A DNA stretch of 31,673 nt from JALZEG01 sp046263255 (GTDB lineage Bacteria; Actinomycetota; CADDZG01; WHSQ01). The position numbers and the translations under genes are program-made. The stretch's first letter is position 1. Every line of letters begins with the position of its first letter. Below, piece after piece: positions 8,380 to 15,157 of the stretch. Where the stretch lies: the NCBI GenBank assembly GCA_046263255.1, contig JBHELD010000058.1, positions 1 through 31,673 of the forward strand, written 5' to 3'. The notes beneath the pieces were generated by a model. That model saw only the letters and a list, made by a program, of their open reading frames with translations. It had not been told where the DNA came from and ran no database searches.

Positions 8380-9654
8380 ATGCCCGAGAACGACGCCACG
8401 ACGGCTCCGGCGCCGGCGGGCGCGGCGGACGACAGCGCTCCTACCGGCACGATCACCGACGTCCCGCCGGCGCAGCTCGAGGTCGATCGGATCATCCGGT
8501 CGGCGAAGGCCGAAGGGTCCATCACGGCAGCCGACCTTGCCGACAAGCTCTCGACGCTCGACCTCACGCCCGACGACACCGACGCCGTCTACCAACGGCT
8601 GATCGACCTCGGCGTCGAGGTCGTCGAGGACGAGGTGATCGAGGAGGAGGAAGAGGAGGGCGACGACCCGGTCGTCGCGGCGCCGGACGCGGACGAGGAC
8701 AGGGTCCGCGCGCGGCGCGAGGTCGACATGGCGCTCAAGGCGCCGACCAACGACCCCGTCCGCATGTACCTGAAGGAGATCGGCCGCGTCGCGCTGCTGA
8801 CCGCGCAGGAGGAGGTCTCGCTCGCGAAGCGCATCGAGGCGGGCGTGCTCGCCGACGAGAAGGTCGCATCTTCCGGCGACGAGCTCGGCGACGACGCGCG
8901 GATCGAGCTGCGGTGGCTCAGCTCGGACGGCGCCCGTGCCAAGCGCCACCTCGTCGAGGCAAACCTGCGCCTGGTCGTCTCGATCGCGAAGCGCTACGTG
9001 GGCCGCGGGATGGCGTTCCTCGACCTCATCCAGGAGGGGAACCTCGGCCTCATCAGGGCGGTCGAGAAGTTCGACTACACCAAGGGCTACAAGTTCTCGA
9101 CTTACGCGACGTGGTGGATCCGTCAGGCGATCACGCGCGCGATCGCCGACCAGGCGCGCACGATCCGCATTCCCGTGCACATGGTCGAGACCATCAACAA
9201 GCTGCTGCGCATACAGCGACAGCTCCTGCAGGACCTCGGCCGCGAGCCGACGGCCGAGGAGATCGGCGAGCAGATGGAGCTGCCGCCGGAGAAGGTGCGC
9301 GAGATCCAGAAGATCTCGCAGGAGCCGGTGTCGCTCGAGACGCCTATCGGCGAGGAGGAGGACTCCCACCTCGGGGACTTCATCGAGGACTCGGAGGCCG
9401 TGGTGCCGCTCGAGCGGGCATCCTTCCGGCTGTTGCAGGAGCAGCTCGAATCGGTGCTCCACACGCTGTCGGAGCGCGAGAAGGAGGTCATCCGGCTCCG
9501 CTTCGGCCTCGTCGACGGGCAGCCGTGCACGCTCGAAGAGGTGGGCAAGAAGTTCGGCGTCACCCGCGAGCGCATCCGCCAGATCGAGTCGAAGACGCTG
9601 TCGAAGCTGCGCCACCCCTCGCGGAGCCAGAAGCTTCGGGATTATCTCGAATAG
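8380..9654 (+). CDS. rpoD: Primary RNA polymerase sigma factor
   Basis: A 424-residue sigma-70. A sigma-1.1-like N-terminus (residues ~30-80) is followed by an acidic stretch rich in Glu/Asp, then region 1.2 (DPVRMYLKEIGRVALLT), a short non-conserved insert, region 2 (RLVVSIAKRYVGRGM, FDYTKGYKFSTYATWWIRQAI), region 3 (RIPVHMVETINKL) and region 4 (LSEREKEVIRLRFGL, ending in the helix-turn-helix GVTRERIRQIESKTLSKLRH). It starts directly after the dnaG stop, so translation is probably coupled. Its last codons (DYLE and stop) form the beginning of a three-copy repeat that runs into the downstream intergenic DNA. Confidence 0.97.
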   Translation: MPENDATTAPAPAGAADDSAPTGTITDVPPAQLEVDRIIRSAKAEGSITAADLADKLSTLDLTPDDTDAVYQRLIDLGVEVVEDEVIEEEEEEGDDPVVAAPDADEDRVRARREVDMALKAPTNDPVRMYLKEIGRVALLTAQEEVSLAKRIEAGVLADEKVASSGDELGDDARIELRWLSSDGARAKRHLVEANLRLVVSIAKRYVGRGMAFLDLIQEGNLGLIRAVEKFDYTKGYKFSTYATWWIRQAITRAIADQARTIRIPVHMVETINKLLRIQRQLLQDLGREPTAEEIGEQMELPPEKVREIQKISQEPVSLETPIGEEEDSHLGDFIEDSEAVVPLERASFRLLQEQLESVLHTLSEREKEVIRLRFGLVDGQPCTLEEVGKKFGVTRERIRQIESKTLSKLRHPSRSQKLRDYLE

Positions 9655-9770
9655 GGCCTAGCGGTCCTCCCGACCCGGCCGGCGCGGTTATCTCGAACAG
9701 GGCTTGGCGGTCCTCCCGACCCGGCCGCGCGGCGCGGTTATCTCGACCAGGGCTTGGCGGTCCTCCCTAT
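9642..9770 (+). repeat. Three-copy tandem repeat (~46-50 bp unit) beginning in the rpoD 3' end
   Basis: Copies start at 9642, 9688 and 9738, each with TTATCTCGA followed by an AGGGC core and GGCGGTCCTCC (GCGGTCCTCC in copy 1). Copies 1 and 2 share the rest (CGACCCGGCC and a GCGCGG end), while copy 3 diverges after 9767. Copy 1 contains the rpoD stop TAG; copies 2 and 3 have CAG at that place. Unit lengths of 46 and 50 are not multiples of three, so the repeat does not extend the reading frame. It looks like duplication of the gene's 3' end. Confidence 0.9.
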
Positions 9771-9799
9771 CCGCCCGTCCTCGGCGCGCCGAACCGGCG

Positions 9800-10069
9800 C
9801 TATGTCTGCGGCGGGGGAGCGACGGATAGTCCCGACGGGTGGCCGTCGGCGCCCTTCACCTTGTTGATCCCCTCGGACGCGAGGTCCTTCGCCTGCTCGA
9901 GGCCCGAGCCGACCGCTTCCTTCGCCTTACCGGTCGCCTGCTGGAACCCCGGCGAGCTCACGAGGTTGTCGTAGAGCCTCTGGAGCTGCTCGTACCGTTC
10001 CGTCCCCGCCTTCGCCCCCAGGACGTACCCGGCGCCGAACCCGATCAGCAGTCCCAAGCGACCCCTCAT
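9800..10069 (-). CDS. YtxH-like small membrane-anchored protein
   Basis: An 89-residue protein. The start is the minus-strand ATG at 10069 with GGGAGG six bases upstream; the longer open frame to 10135 overlaps the promoter and is rejected. An N-terminal glycine-zipper-like helix (RLGLLIGFGAGYVLGAKAGTERYEQLQ) is followed by an amphipathic Ala/Gly/Lys-rich stretch (QATGKAKEAVGSGLEQAKDL) and a Pro-rich tail. This matches YtxH-type general-stress proteins, which are membrane-associated and of uncertain function. Confidence 0.85.
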   Translation of the reverse strand: MRGRLGLLIGFGAGYVLGAKAGTERYEQLQRLYDNLVSSPGFQQATGKAKEAVGSGLEQAKDLASEGINKVKGADGHPSGLSVAPPPQT

Positions 10070-10106
10070 GTCGACCTCCCGTCGTGACGAACCAATCGGA
10101 CGGTTG

Positions 10107-10135
10107 ATCGTATGCCCGCTTTGCCGGGGGACCAA
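10107..10135 (-). promoter_or_regulatory. Candidate housekeeping promoter of the YtxH-like gene
   Basis: On the minus strand TTGGTC (10130-10135) and TACGAT (10107-10112) are separated by exactly 17 bp, 37 bp before the start codon. The -10 fits the actinobacterial TANNNT pattern; the -35 matches TTGACA only in TTG. Confidence 0.5.
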
Positions 10136-10212
10136 CCTGCTCGCTCGGGCCGCACACGGCGCGTGCGGACGTCGCCGTGCCGGGCGTGCGCCGATAGGAT
10201 GTGCGCCGTCGA

Positions 10213-10285
10213 TCCGGGGTAGCTCAACCGGCAGAGCAACCGGCTGTTAACCGGTAGGTTGCGGGTTCGAGTCCCGCCCCCGGAG
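10213..10285 (+). tRNA. tRNA-Asn (GTT)
   Basis: Cloverleaf: acceptor TCCGGGG/CCCCGGA, D-arm GCTC/GAGC, anticodon stem ACCGG/CCGGT with loop CTGTTAA (anticodon GTT), T-arm GCGGG TTCGAGT CCCGC, discriminator G. CCA is not encoded. A TAGGAT at 10195-10200 could be its -10 element. Confidence 0.97.
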
Positions 10286-10297
10286 CTCCCGCGCAAA

Positions 10298-10320
10298 GAG
10301 GCGGCCTGCGAGGCCGCCTC
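10298..10320 (+). terminator. Hairpin terminator behind tRNA-Asn
   Basis: A perfect 9-bp inverted repeat GAGGCGGCC / GGCCGCCTC with a 5-base loop, 12 bp after the tRNA end. There is no T-run directly after it, as is usual for high-GC actinobacterial terminators. Confidence 0.65.
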
Positions 10321-10649
10321 CGGCGCGCCCGCTCGCCTTTCGAGCCGTGCTCGTTGAGCAAAAACGTGCGATATGCGCCCGTTCTGGCGCAGTGAACCCC
10401 GGCTCCCGACGCCCCTGCGGCACCGGTTGCCGAAATCGCCGCTCCTGCCGCACCCGCGGGGCCGGCTATGCCCCCGACCTGGGACTTCGCGCCTTCGACC
10501 CTCCGATCTAGCTAGTCAAGAACCGTCCCGAACTTCCCCTCCGAGGAGGGAGCGATGCACCCCCACGGGGGATGCGGCCTCGACACCCCGGCTGTCAGGG
10601 TCAGTTGAGCTTGTTACTTGCTGTTGCTTATTGGGGCTGGGAGGCCGGG
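10321..10649 (+). other. Long non-coding leader before the sigma factor gene
   Basis: A stretch of 329 bp without a credible gene. It holds a dispersed element (10351-10396), a small hairpin CCCTCC/GGAGGG at 10537-10550, and a second hairpin GCAcCCCC/GGGGGaTGC at 10557-10575 with one mismatch. TTGAGC at 10605-10610 with a TTATT about 16-17 bp further on is a weak promoter candidate. If transcription begins upstream of 10537 the hairpins would be in the mRNA leader; if at the weak promoter, they would end an upstream transcript. I cannot decide which. Confidence 0.5.
10351..10396 (+). repeat. Dispersed intergenic element, copy A
   Basis: 46 bp that align without gaps, at 34 of 46 positions, with 24741-24786. 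The best kept part is AAAACGTGCG. It is followed by a perfect 6-bp stem TGCGCC / GGCGCA with loop CGTTCT. Confidence 0.55.
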
Positions 10650-11303
10650 ATGAAGCACCACCTTTCGGACGTCGACGTGGATCAGCTGTGGGCGGATTAC
10701 GCAGACGATCCCTCGCGGTCGAACAGGGAGTCCCTGATCCGCCACTACCTGCCGCTCGTCGAGTTCCTCGCCGCCCGGCTCGGCCGCCACGTCCACGCGT
10801 CGTTCCGCGCCGACCTGTACAGCTTCGGCGTCGAGGGCCTCATGGACGCGATCGGGAAGTTTCGCCCCGAGATGGGCAACCGGTTCGAGACCTACGGGTC
10901 GTGCCGCATCAGGGGCGCGATGAGCGACGGGATCCGGAAGATGTCGTGGCTGCCCCGGGGGGCCGAGAACCGCTCCAGCCGCGTTATCGAGACGATCGTG
11001 CCGGTCGACTTCCAGGCGGCACGCACGCCCGTGGGAGCGCGGCTCCAGGACTGCATCAGCGATCGCACGGCGGGGTCGCCGTTCGACGACCTGCTGCTCG
11101 CCGCGGACCACGACGAGGTCACCGCCGCGGTGCAGGCTCTTCCCGCGCGCGAGCGGACGGTCGTCGTCGAGCACTACTACGCGCAGAAGCAGCTCAAAGA
11201 GATCGGGCGCGACCTGGGCGTCACCGAGTCGCGGGTCTGCCAGCTGCACCGCCGGGCCCTGCGCCTTCTCGAGACGTTGCTCGCGGAGCCTGCGACGGCC
11301 TAG
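10650..11303 (+). CDS. WhiG/FliA-type (sigma-28 family) RNA polymerase sigma factor
   Basis: A 217-residue alternative sigma factor. Region 2 (RESLIRHYLPLVEFLAARL, SFGVEGLMDAIGKF, RFETYGSCRIRGAMSDGIRK) carries the RIRGAM signature of the FliA/WhiG group. Region 4 (LPARERTVVVEHYYAQKQL, helix-turn-helix GVTESRVCQLHRRALRLLE) is at the C-terminus. The ATG at 10650 follows GGGAGG; the longer open frame from 10572 lacks homology. It is shorter than typical FliA/WhiG proteins (about 240-280 residues), and the region between 2 and 4 is divergent. No flagellar or sporulation gene is in the window, and no anti-sigma partner is adjacent, so its regulon is unknown. Confidence 0.88.
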   Translation: MKHHLSDVDVDQLWADYADDPSRSNRESLIRHYLPLVEFLAARLGRHVHASFRADLYSFGVEGLMDAIGKFRPEMGNRFETYGSCRIRGAMSDGIRKMSWLPRGAENRSSRVIETIVPVDFQAARTPVGARLQDCISDRTAGSPFDDLLLAADHDEVTAAVQALPARERTVVVEHYYAQKQLKEIGRDLGVTESRVCQLHRRALRLLETLLAEPATA

Positions 11304-11408
11304 AGGAGTGAGCGCGGCGGCGGCTCGGTGGGGCGCCGGGTCGCCGTCCGCTCCGCCGACCGGAGCGTCCCCGGTTGGCCCCGGCGCCGCGTGGGGATAT
11401 CCGGCGGA

Positions 11409-12692
11409 ATGAAGGTCCTCCTGGCGTCGAACCACTACGGCGACCTGCCCGGCGGCGCGGTCGCGATGATGCGGACGACGCAGGAGCTCCTCGACGGCGC
11501 CGGCCACACGACGATCCCGTTCGCGCTGCGCGAGGAGGCGAACCACCCGTCGCGTTCGCAGGGTCTCTTCCCGACGGTCGGGGACCTCCGCCGCCAGCTG
11601 CTGCCGTCCGACGACACGGGCGCGAGCCCGTATTCGTTCCCCGCGCGCGCACGCCTGAGGCGGCTCCTGCAGTCGGAGCGTCCTCACGTCGCGCATCTCC
11701 ACAACGTGTTCTCGAAGCTCACGCTCTCACTGGTCGACGCGCTGCACGTGGCGCGCGTCCCGGTCGTCTTGACGCTGCACGAGTTCAAGAGCGTCTGTCC
11801 CAACGGCTTCCTGTTCACCCACGACGGGATCTGCCACCGCTGCCTCCACGGCCGGCGCTTCTGGAACGCGGTCCGCCACCGCTGTGTGGACGGCTCCCCC
11901 TACAGGAGCGCGGTCGCCGCGGCGGAGGCTTACCTGAACGCCCGGCGAGGCGTGTGGGACAAGATCGACGTCTTCATCGCCCCGAGCGAGTTCCAGCGCG
12001 ACGTGGTCGTGGCCGGCGGTCTCCCCGAGGATCGGATCGAGGTGATCCCGAATCCGGTGCGGGTGGGGGACGATCTGAGCGAGCGGTCGGTCGCAGCTCC
12101 GCCGTTCTTCGTCTATTCGGGGCGGCTCCTCCCGCAGAAGGGCCTCGACGTGCTGCTCGACGCAGCCGCGGCCTTGGAGGGCGCCGCCCGGGTCGTCGTA
12201 TACGGGACGGGCCCGATAGAGGGGGACCTGCGCCGGCGCGCCGCGCGCGATCGCCTCCCGGTCGACATGCGCGGCTACGCCGGCAAGGACGCGATCCGGC
12301 GCGACCTCGACCGCTGCGTCGCGTCGGTGACACCCTCTCTCTGGTACGAGAACTGCCCGATGGCGATCCTCGAGGGCGCGGGGCGCGGGGCGGCGTCGAT
12401 CGCCACGGACCTGGGAGGGATCCCGGAGCTCGTCGAGCACAAGGCGACGGGGCTCCTCGTACCGCCGCGCGACGCCGGCGCGCTGGCGGCCGCGCTGCGG
12501 GAGCTGGCGGACGATCCGGCCTGGGCGGCAGAGCTGGGCCGCGCCGCGTGGGTGCGTGCACGGTCGCGGCACACGCCCGCCGACTACCTGGCGGCGGTCG
12601 TGCGGGCGTACGAGCGGGCATTCCGACGACGCCGGGGGAGCCGCCCGAGGGAGCCGGGGCGCGGCCGTGTCGGCCCCCGCCGATCCGGGTAG
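11409..12692 (+). CDS. Glycosyltransferase family 4
   Basis: A 427-residue GT-B retaining glycosyltransferase, likely cytoplasmic and acting on a surface polysaccharide or glycolipid. The N-terminal domain starts MKVLLASNHYGDLPGGA with the acceptor-side glycine loop. The middle has SGRLLPQKGLDVLLDA. The EX7E motif is Glu314/Glu322 (ENCPMAILE), followed by GGIPELVEHKATGLLVPP for nucleotide-sugar binding. A cysteine-containing insert (VCPNGFLFTHDGICHRC, RHRC) at about residues 134-162 marks a subgroup whose members keep CxxC in this place. The ATG at 11409 is chosen by homology. No other polysaccharide gene is adjacent; acceptor and sugar cannot be told. Confidence 0.88.
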   Translation: MKVLLASNHYGDLPGGAVAMMRTTQELLDGAGHTTIPFALREEANHPSRSQGLFPTVGDLRRQLLPSDDTGASPYSFPARARLRRLLQSERPHVAHLHNVFSKLTLSLVDALHVARVPVVLTLHEFKSVCPNGFLFTHDGICHRCLHGRRFWNAVRHRCVDGSPYRSAVAAAEAYLNARRGVWDKIDVFIAPSEFQRDVVVAGGLPEDRIEVIPNPVRVGDDLSERSVAAPPFFVYSGRLLPQKGLDVLLDAAAALEGAARVVVYGTGPIEGDLRRRAARDRLPVDMRGYAGKDAIRRDLDRCVASVTPSLWYENCPMAILEGAGRGAASIATDLGGIPELVEHKATGLLVPPRDAGALAAALRELADDPAWAAELGRAAWVRARSRHTPADYLAAVVRAYERAFRRRRGSRPREPGRGRVGPRRSG

Positions 12693-12709
12693 GACGACCA
12701 CAGGTCGAA

Positions 12710-12766
12710 AGAGGGGCCCGGTCGTGCGACCCCTCACGCGACGAGGCCGCAGGGCCGGGCCCCTCT
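12710..12766 (+). terminator. Long inverted repeat after the glycosyltransferase gene
   Basis: A perfect 12-bp inverted repeat, AGAGGGGCCCGG (12710-12721) and CCGGGCCCCTCT (12755-12766), encloses 33 bases that can form a further inner stem (GTCGTG/CGCGAC). It begins 17 bp after the stop codon and is followed by TCCG. It is most likely a transcription terminator, separating the gene from the BON-domain gene. Confidence 0.65.
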
Positions 12767-12798
12767 TCCGTGAACCCGACGGTGGAGGGAGGGACGCG

Positions 12799-13254
12799 AT
12801 GGCGAAGACCGTTGTCGGCGCGGCCATCGGCGCCGCAGGGATGTACTTCTTCGATCCCCAGCTCGGCCGCACGCGCCGGGCGAAGCTGCAGGACCGGGCG
12901 GGGGCCGTCCTGCGTCGAGGCGCGCGCGAGGTCGGACGCAGGGCCGAATACGCCAGGGGCCAGGCCGAGGGTCTGCGTCACCTGGGGTCGAGCGATCGGC
13001 CGCCGGAGAACGACCAGGTCCTGGTGGCGAAGGTCGAGAGCGAAGTCCTCAGCCGCTGGAGCTATCCCAAGGGGCACATCAACGTCAACGCAGTGGACGG
13101 CGTCGTCGAGCTGCGCGGCACCTGCGAGACGCGGCAGCAGATCGACGATCTCGAGGCCGACGTCCGTAAGGTCACCGGCGTCGTCGACGTCCGCAACTTC
13201 CTCCACCTTCCCGGCACGCCTGCGCCGAACAAGCAGGACGCGCTCGACACCTAG
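12799..13254 (+). CDS. BON-domain protein
   Basis: A 151-residue protein. A short Gly/Ala-rich N-terminal helix (TVVGAAIGAAGMYFFDP) is followed by a basic stretch (LGRTRRAKLQDRAGAVLRRG). Residues ~75-140 form a BON domain (KVESEVLSRWSYPKGHINVN, VVELRGTCETRQQIDDLEA, VTGVVDVRNFLHLPG). BON domains bind membranes or hydrophobic ligands, and this architecture (FFDP...GRRRR then BON) is common in actinobacterial envelope or stress proteins. ATG 12799 is preceded by GGAGGGAGGG. Confidence 0.88.
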   Translation: MAKTVVGAAIGAAGMYFFDPQLGRTRRAKLQDRAGAVLRRGAREVGRRAEYARGQAEGLRHLGSSDRPPENDQVLVAKVESEVLSRWSYPKGHINVNAVDGVVELRGTCETRQQIDDLEADVRKVTGVVDVRNFLHLPGTPAPNKQDALDT

Positions 13255-13260
13255 GCGCGT

Positions 13261-13279
13261 CCGGCGGAGAGGACGCCGG
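13261..13279 (+). terminator. Hairpin after the BON-domain gene
   Basis: CCGGCG / CGCCGG stem with a 7-base loop, 6 bp after the stop codon and before tRNA-Cys. No T-run follows. Confidence 0.4.
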
Positions 13280-13358
13280 GCCGCGCCGACGCAGCGCGAG
13301 GCGCGAGACGGGCGCGAGGGGCCGGAATAACGCCGTGCGCGGCGCTGTTCCAGGTACC

Positions 13359-13430
13359 GGCGGTGTGGCCGAATGGTTCAGGTGGGGGCCCGCAAGGCCC
13401 CAGACAGTGGTTCGATTCCACTCGCCGCCT
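13359..13430 (+). tRNA. tRNA-Cys (GCA) with an unusual C33
   Basis: Acceptor GGCGGTG/CGCCGCC (one G-T pair), anticodon stem GGGGC/GCCCC, T-arm AGTGG TTCGATT CCACT, discriminator T (the U73 expected for tRNA-Cys). The anticodon loop reads CCGCAAG, so the anticodon is GCA but position 33 is C instead of the near-universal U, and C32 can pair with G38, closing the loop to five bases. CCA is not encoded. Confidence 0.88.
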
Positions 13431-13496
13431 CGACGCAACAGCTTCTCCTCGGAGGAACCGGCTCCCCGGCATCCGCGACAATGGCGGAAGAACCGC

Positions 13497-13570
13497 GGGG
13501 GCGTAGCTCAGTTGGTCAGAGCGGCGGACTCATAATCCGTTGGTCGCTGGTTCGAGTCCAGCCGCCCCCA
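13497..13570 (+). tRNA. tRNA-Met (CAT), probably elongator
   Basis: Acceptor GGGGGCG/CGCCCCC, D-arm GCTC/GAGC, anticodon stem GCGGA/TCCGT with loop CTCATAA, T-arm GCTGG TTCGAGT CCAGC, discriminator A. A CAT anticodon could also be tRNA-Ile2 if modified by TilS; the overall sequence looks like actinobacterial elongator tRNA-Met. Its 3' part is the attachment site of the island that follows. Confidence 0.93.
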
Positions 13571-13571
13571 C
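13529..13571 (+). other. Attachment-site core att1 (3' part of the intact tRNA-Met gene)
   Basis: The 43 bp from the anticodon loop (CTCATAA) to one base past the tRNA end occur again at 14528-14570 (42/43 identical) and 17863-17905 (41/43). Starting in the anticodon loop and ending at the tRNA 3' end is the usual extent of a tyrosine-recombinase att core. Confidence 0.85.
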
Positions 13572-13884
13572 TTGCGAAGCTGCTGGTCAGATGCAGCTTT
13601 CGCTTTCTTCTCGCCTAGGTCGATAACCGTTACGACAAGTGTGTCTCCTTGGTGGTCCATTTGTGTCACTAAACGGTCCACGTTGTGCACCTGCATTAGG
13701 TCGTTCTTCAGCGAAGGGTGCAACTGTGTGCTTCATCCCGCGCTCCGGGCACAGACCACAACCAACACCGAGTCTTGTGATGCCCAAGTCGGATCTCAGA
13801 GCTCCGATTTCAGAGGCTCCGAATTTCGATATTCGACGCGAGCACAGACTTGCACTCAGGCCCGGTGCGTATACGCGCAGACTC
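13572..13884 (+). other. Gene-poor island DNA next to tRNA-Met
   Basis: About 310 bp with visibly lower GC than the flanks. On the minus strand an uninterrupted stretch of about 50 codons (from a TTG at 13723 down to the tRNA) reads VDRLVTQMDHQGDTLVVTV then IDLGEKKAKAA; a stop (TGA) lies just upstream of that TTG. It has no supported start or family and could be the tail of a decayed gene. I see nothing else in this stretch. Confidence 0.4.
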
Positions 13885-14361
13885 TTAGCCGACTCGAATT
13901 AGAGGGTTTCCGATCGGATCGCTATCGTCGGGAGGCCACGTTCCCAATTGGAAAGTCGTTTCGCATTCAGTTAGCGGGACGTCGATGTGGGCGTAGACGT
14001 AGTCTCCCTGACTGCTGTCTTCAGAGGCCAGCACGCACAACAGTGGGGAATCGACGGATTCGCTCGTCTCAGCGCGTATCAACATCCTGGTCCCATCTCC
14101 GAACGACATCGGCTCGCCACTCCAGGGCGTCGTTGCGCGTTCCCGCTTCGTCTCGCCTGACGGCAACCTGTATTGGATTCGAATAGGCACCTCGCCGCCG
14201 TCTCTCAATCTCACCTCGTAGTGGATACGGGCAGCGGCTGCTGGATCGCCCGACTGTCCAGGTCCAGACCCGGTTCCACACGCCGCGAGCACCAGAGCGC
14301 TCAGTGACCCCAGCAGGACGGCCAGGCAGCGACGAGGACGTCGCTCAAAGCTTCTTCTCAT
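13885..14361 (-). CDS. Putative lipoprotein, MmpS-like
   Basis: A 158-residue exported protein on the minus strand, ATG at 14361. The N-terminus (RRSFERRPRR, then a hydrophobic run ending LVLAAC) is a lipoprotein signal peptide with a lipobox cysteine at about residue 27. The mature part reads like the beta-sandwich MmpS/DUF family: IHYEVRLRDGGEVPIRIQYR, then a TTPWSGE motif and two Cys (LLCVL, LTECE) that could form a disulfide. MmpS proteins partner MmpL transporters, but none is nearby, so this is a fold guess. Its composition is AT-richer than neighbouring core genes and it lies inside the first island segment. Confidence 0.7.
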   Translation of the reverse strand: MRRSFERRPRRCLAVLLGSLSALVLAACGTGSGPGQSGDPAAAARIHYEVRLRDGGEVPIRIQYRLPSGETKRERATTPWSGEPMSFGDGTRMLIRAETSESVDSPLLCVLASEDSSQGDYVYAHIDVPLTECETTFQLGTWPPDDSDPIGNPLIRVG

Positions 14362-14394
14362 CCCAGAAGCCTAGGGGAGGCCAAAGGATGCGGG

Positions 14395-14527
14395 CTGAGG
14401 GTGGAGGCCGCGGATAGGCTGACATACCCGAAAACAACGGAAAATGACGGCAAACGTTGAGTAGTTATAAGCCAGTTCAAAGCGCAATTGCGAAGGTTTT
14501 CACCTGGTCAGTTGATGTTGAATCATT
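14395..14527 (+). other. AT-rich stretch next to att2, possible recombinase arm sites
   Basis: A run rich in A and T in an otherwise GC-rich window. It contains tandem decamers AAAACAACGG and AAAATGACGG at 14431-14450 and a related CAAACGTTGA after them. Short direct repeats of this kind close to an att core resemble arm-type binding sites of tyrosine recombinases. No gene is seen here. Confidence 0.4.
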
Positions 14528-14570
14528 CTCATAATCCGTTGGTCGCTGGTTCGAGGCCAGCCGCCCCCAC
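14528..14570 (+). other. Attachment-site core att2 (tRNA-Met 3' fragment)
   Basis: Identical to 13529-13571 except T to G in the T-loop. The flanks on both sides are unrelated to the tRNA gene, so it is a fragment and not a tRNA. Confidence 0.85.
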
Positions 14571-14776
14571 GCATCTGTGAGCCCCCCGCATCCGTGGCAG
14601 TCTCACAGCACCCACTGGATTGTGAGCTTGCCGGCCCTCGCCGACCGCTTCACCGGCCGCACAGCTCGCTGGCCGAGCAACCCGGGACCGTGCAGGGAAG
14701 CTGCGCTGGCGCAACTACGATGCATCGATCCCTCCTCGTGCTGCGTGCTCACGGCTCTGTCGTGCGGGGGACCGAG

Positions 14777-15112
14777 TCAATCGGCTTCACGTTCGAAGAT
14801 GACATCACCACCAAAAACCGATGGCGGCTCCGGCTGGAACGTCCTCGCCTTCTCCAGGAACGCATTGAAACGGGGATCGCGGTCGTGCGCGGAGTGCTCT
14901 GCCATGCTGGGCACCTCGGCGTAGATCAGGTAGAGCGCCACGTCGTTTCGGTCCTCGGTCCCGTACTCGACCCGAGCGAGGCGTCCTTTGAGAAACTTGC
15001 CCTCGGAGACGAACTCGTCCCAGATCGGAAGCTCCTCCGTTTCGAAGAGACGTTCGAACTCGGCGGATTGTTCGTTGCGGATCCGAATGATGATGGCGTT
15101 GGCCTGGGGCAT
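14777..15112 (-). CDS. Small protein of unknown function (dimeric alpha/beta-barrel-like)
   Basis: A 111-residue protein on the minus strand; the ATG at 15112 is chosen because AAAGGAG stands 7 bases before it, while the longer open frame crosses the divergent gene. The pattern ANAIIIRIRNEQSAEFERLF, RVEYGTEDRNDVALYLIYAE, DPRFNAFLEKA suggests a small ferredoxin-like or dimeric alpha/beta-barrel fold, but I recognise no family. It has no signal peptide. It is divergent from the YjbR-like gene, 45 bp apart. Confidence 0.7.
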   Translation of the reverse strand: MPQANAIIIRIRNEQSAEFERLFETEELPIWDEFVSEGKFLKGRLARVEYGTEDRNDVALYLIYAEVPSMAEHSAHDRDPRFNAFLEKARTFQPEPPSVFGGDVIFEREAD

Positions 15113-15157
15113 GGGAGCTCCTTTCACGGTGCCTAGAGCTAGGAGAATAGGGTCGAG

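Noticed and set aside
13508..13570. Minus-strand peptide reading GRLDSNQRPTDYESAAL over tRNA-Met
   Set aside because: This is the well-known mistranslation of the complement of a tRNA-Met gene. The same peptide arises at the att2 fragment and is not a protein.
14571..14776. Possible small genes between att2 and the 111-residue gene
   Set aside because: All open frames here run antisense to, or overlap, supported features and have no ribosome site or motif.
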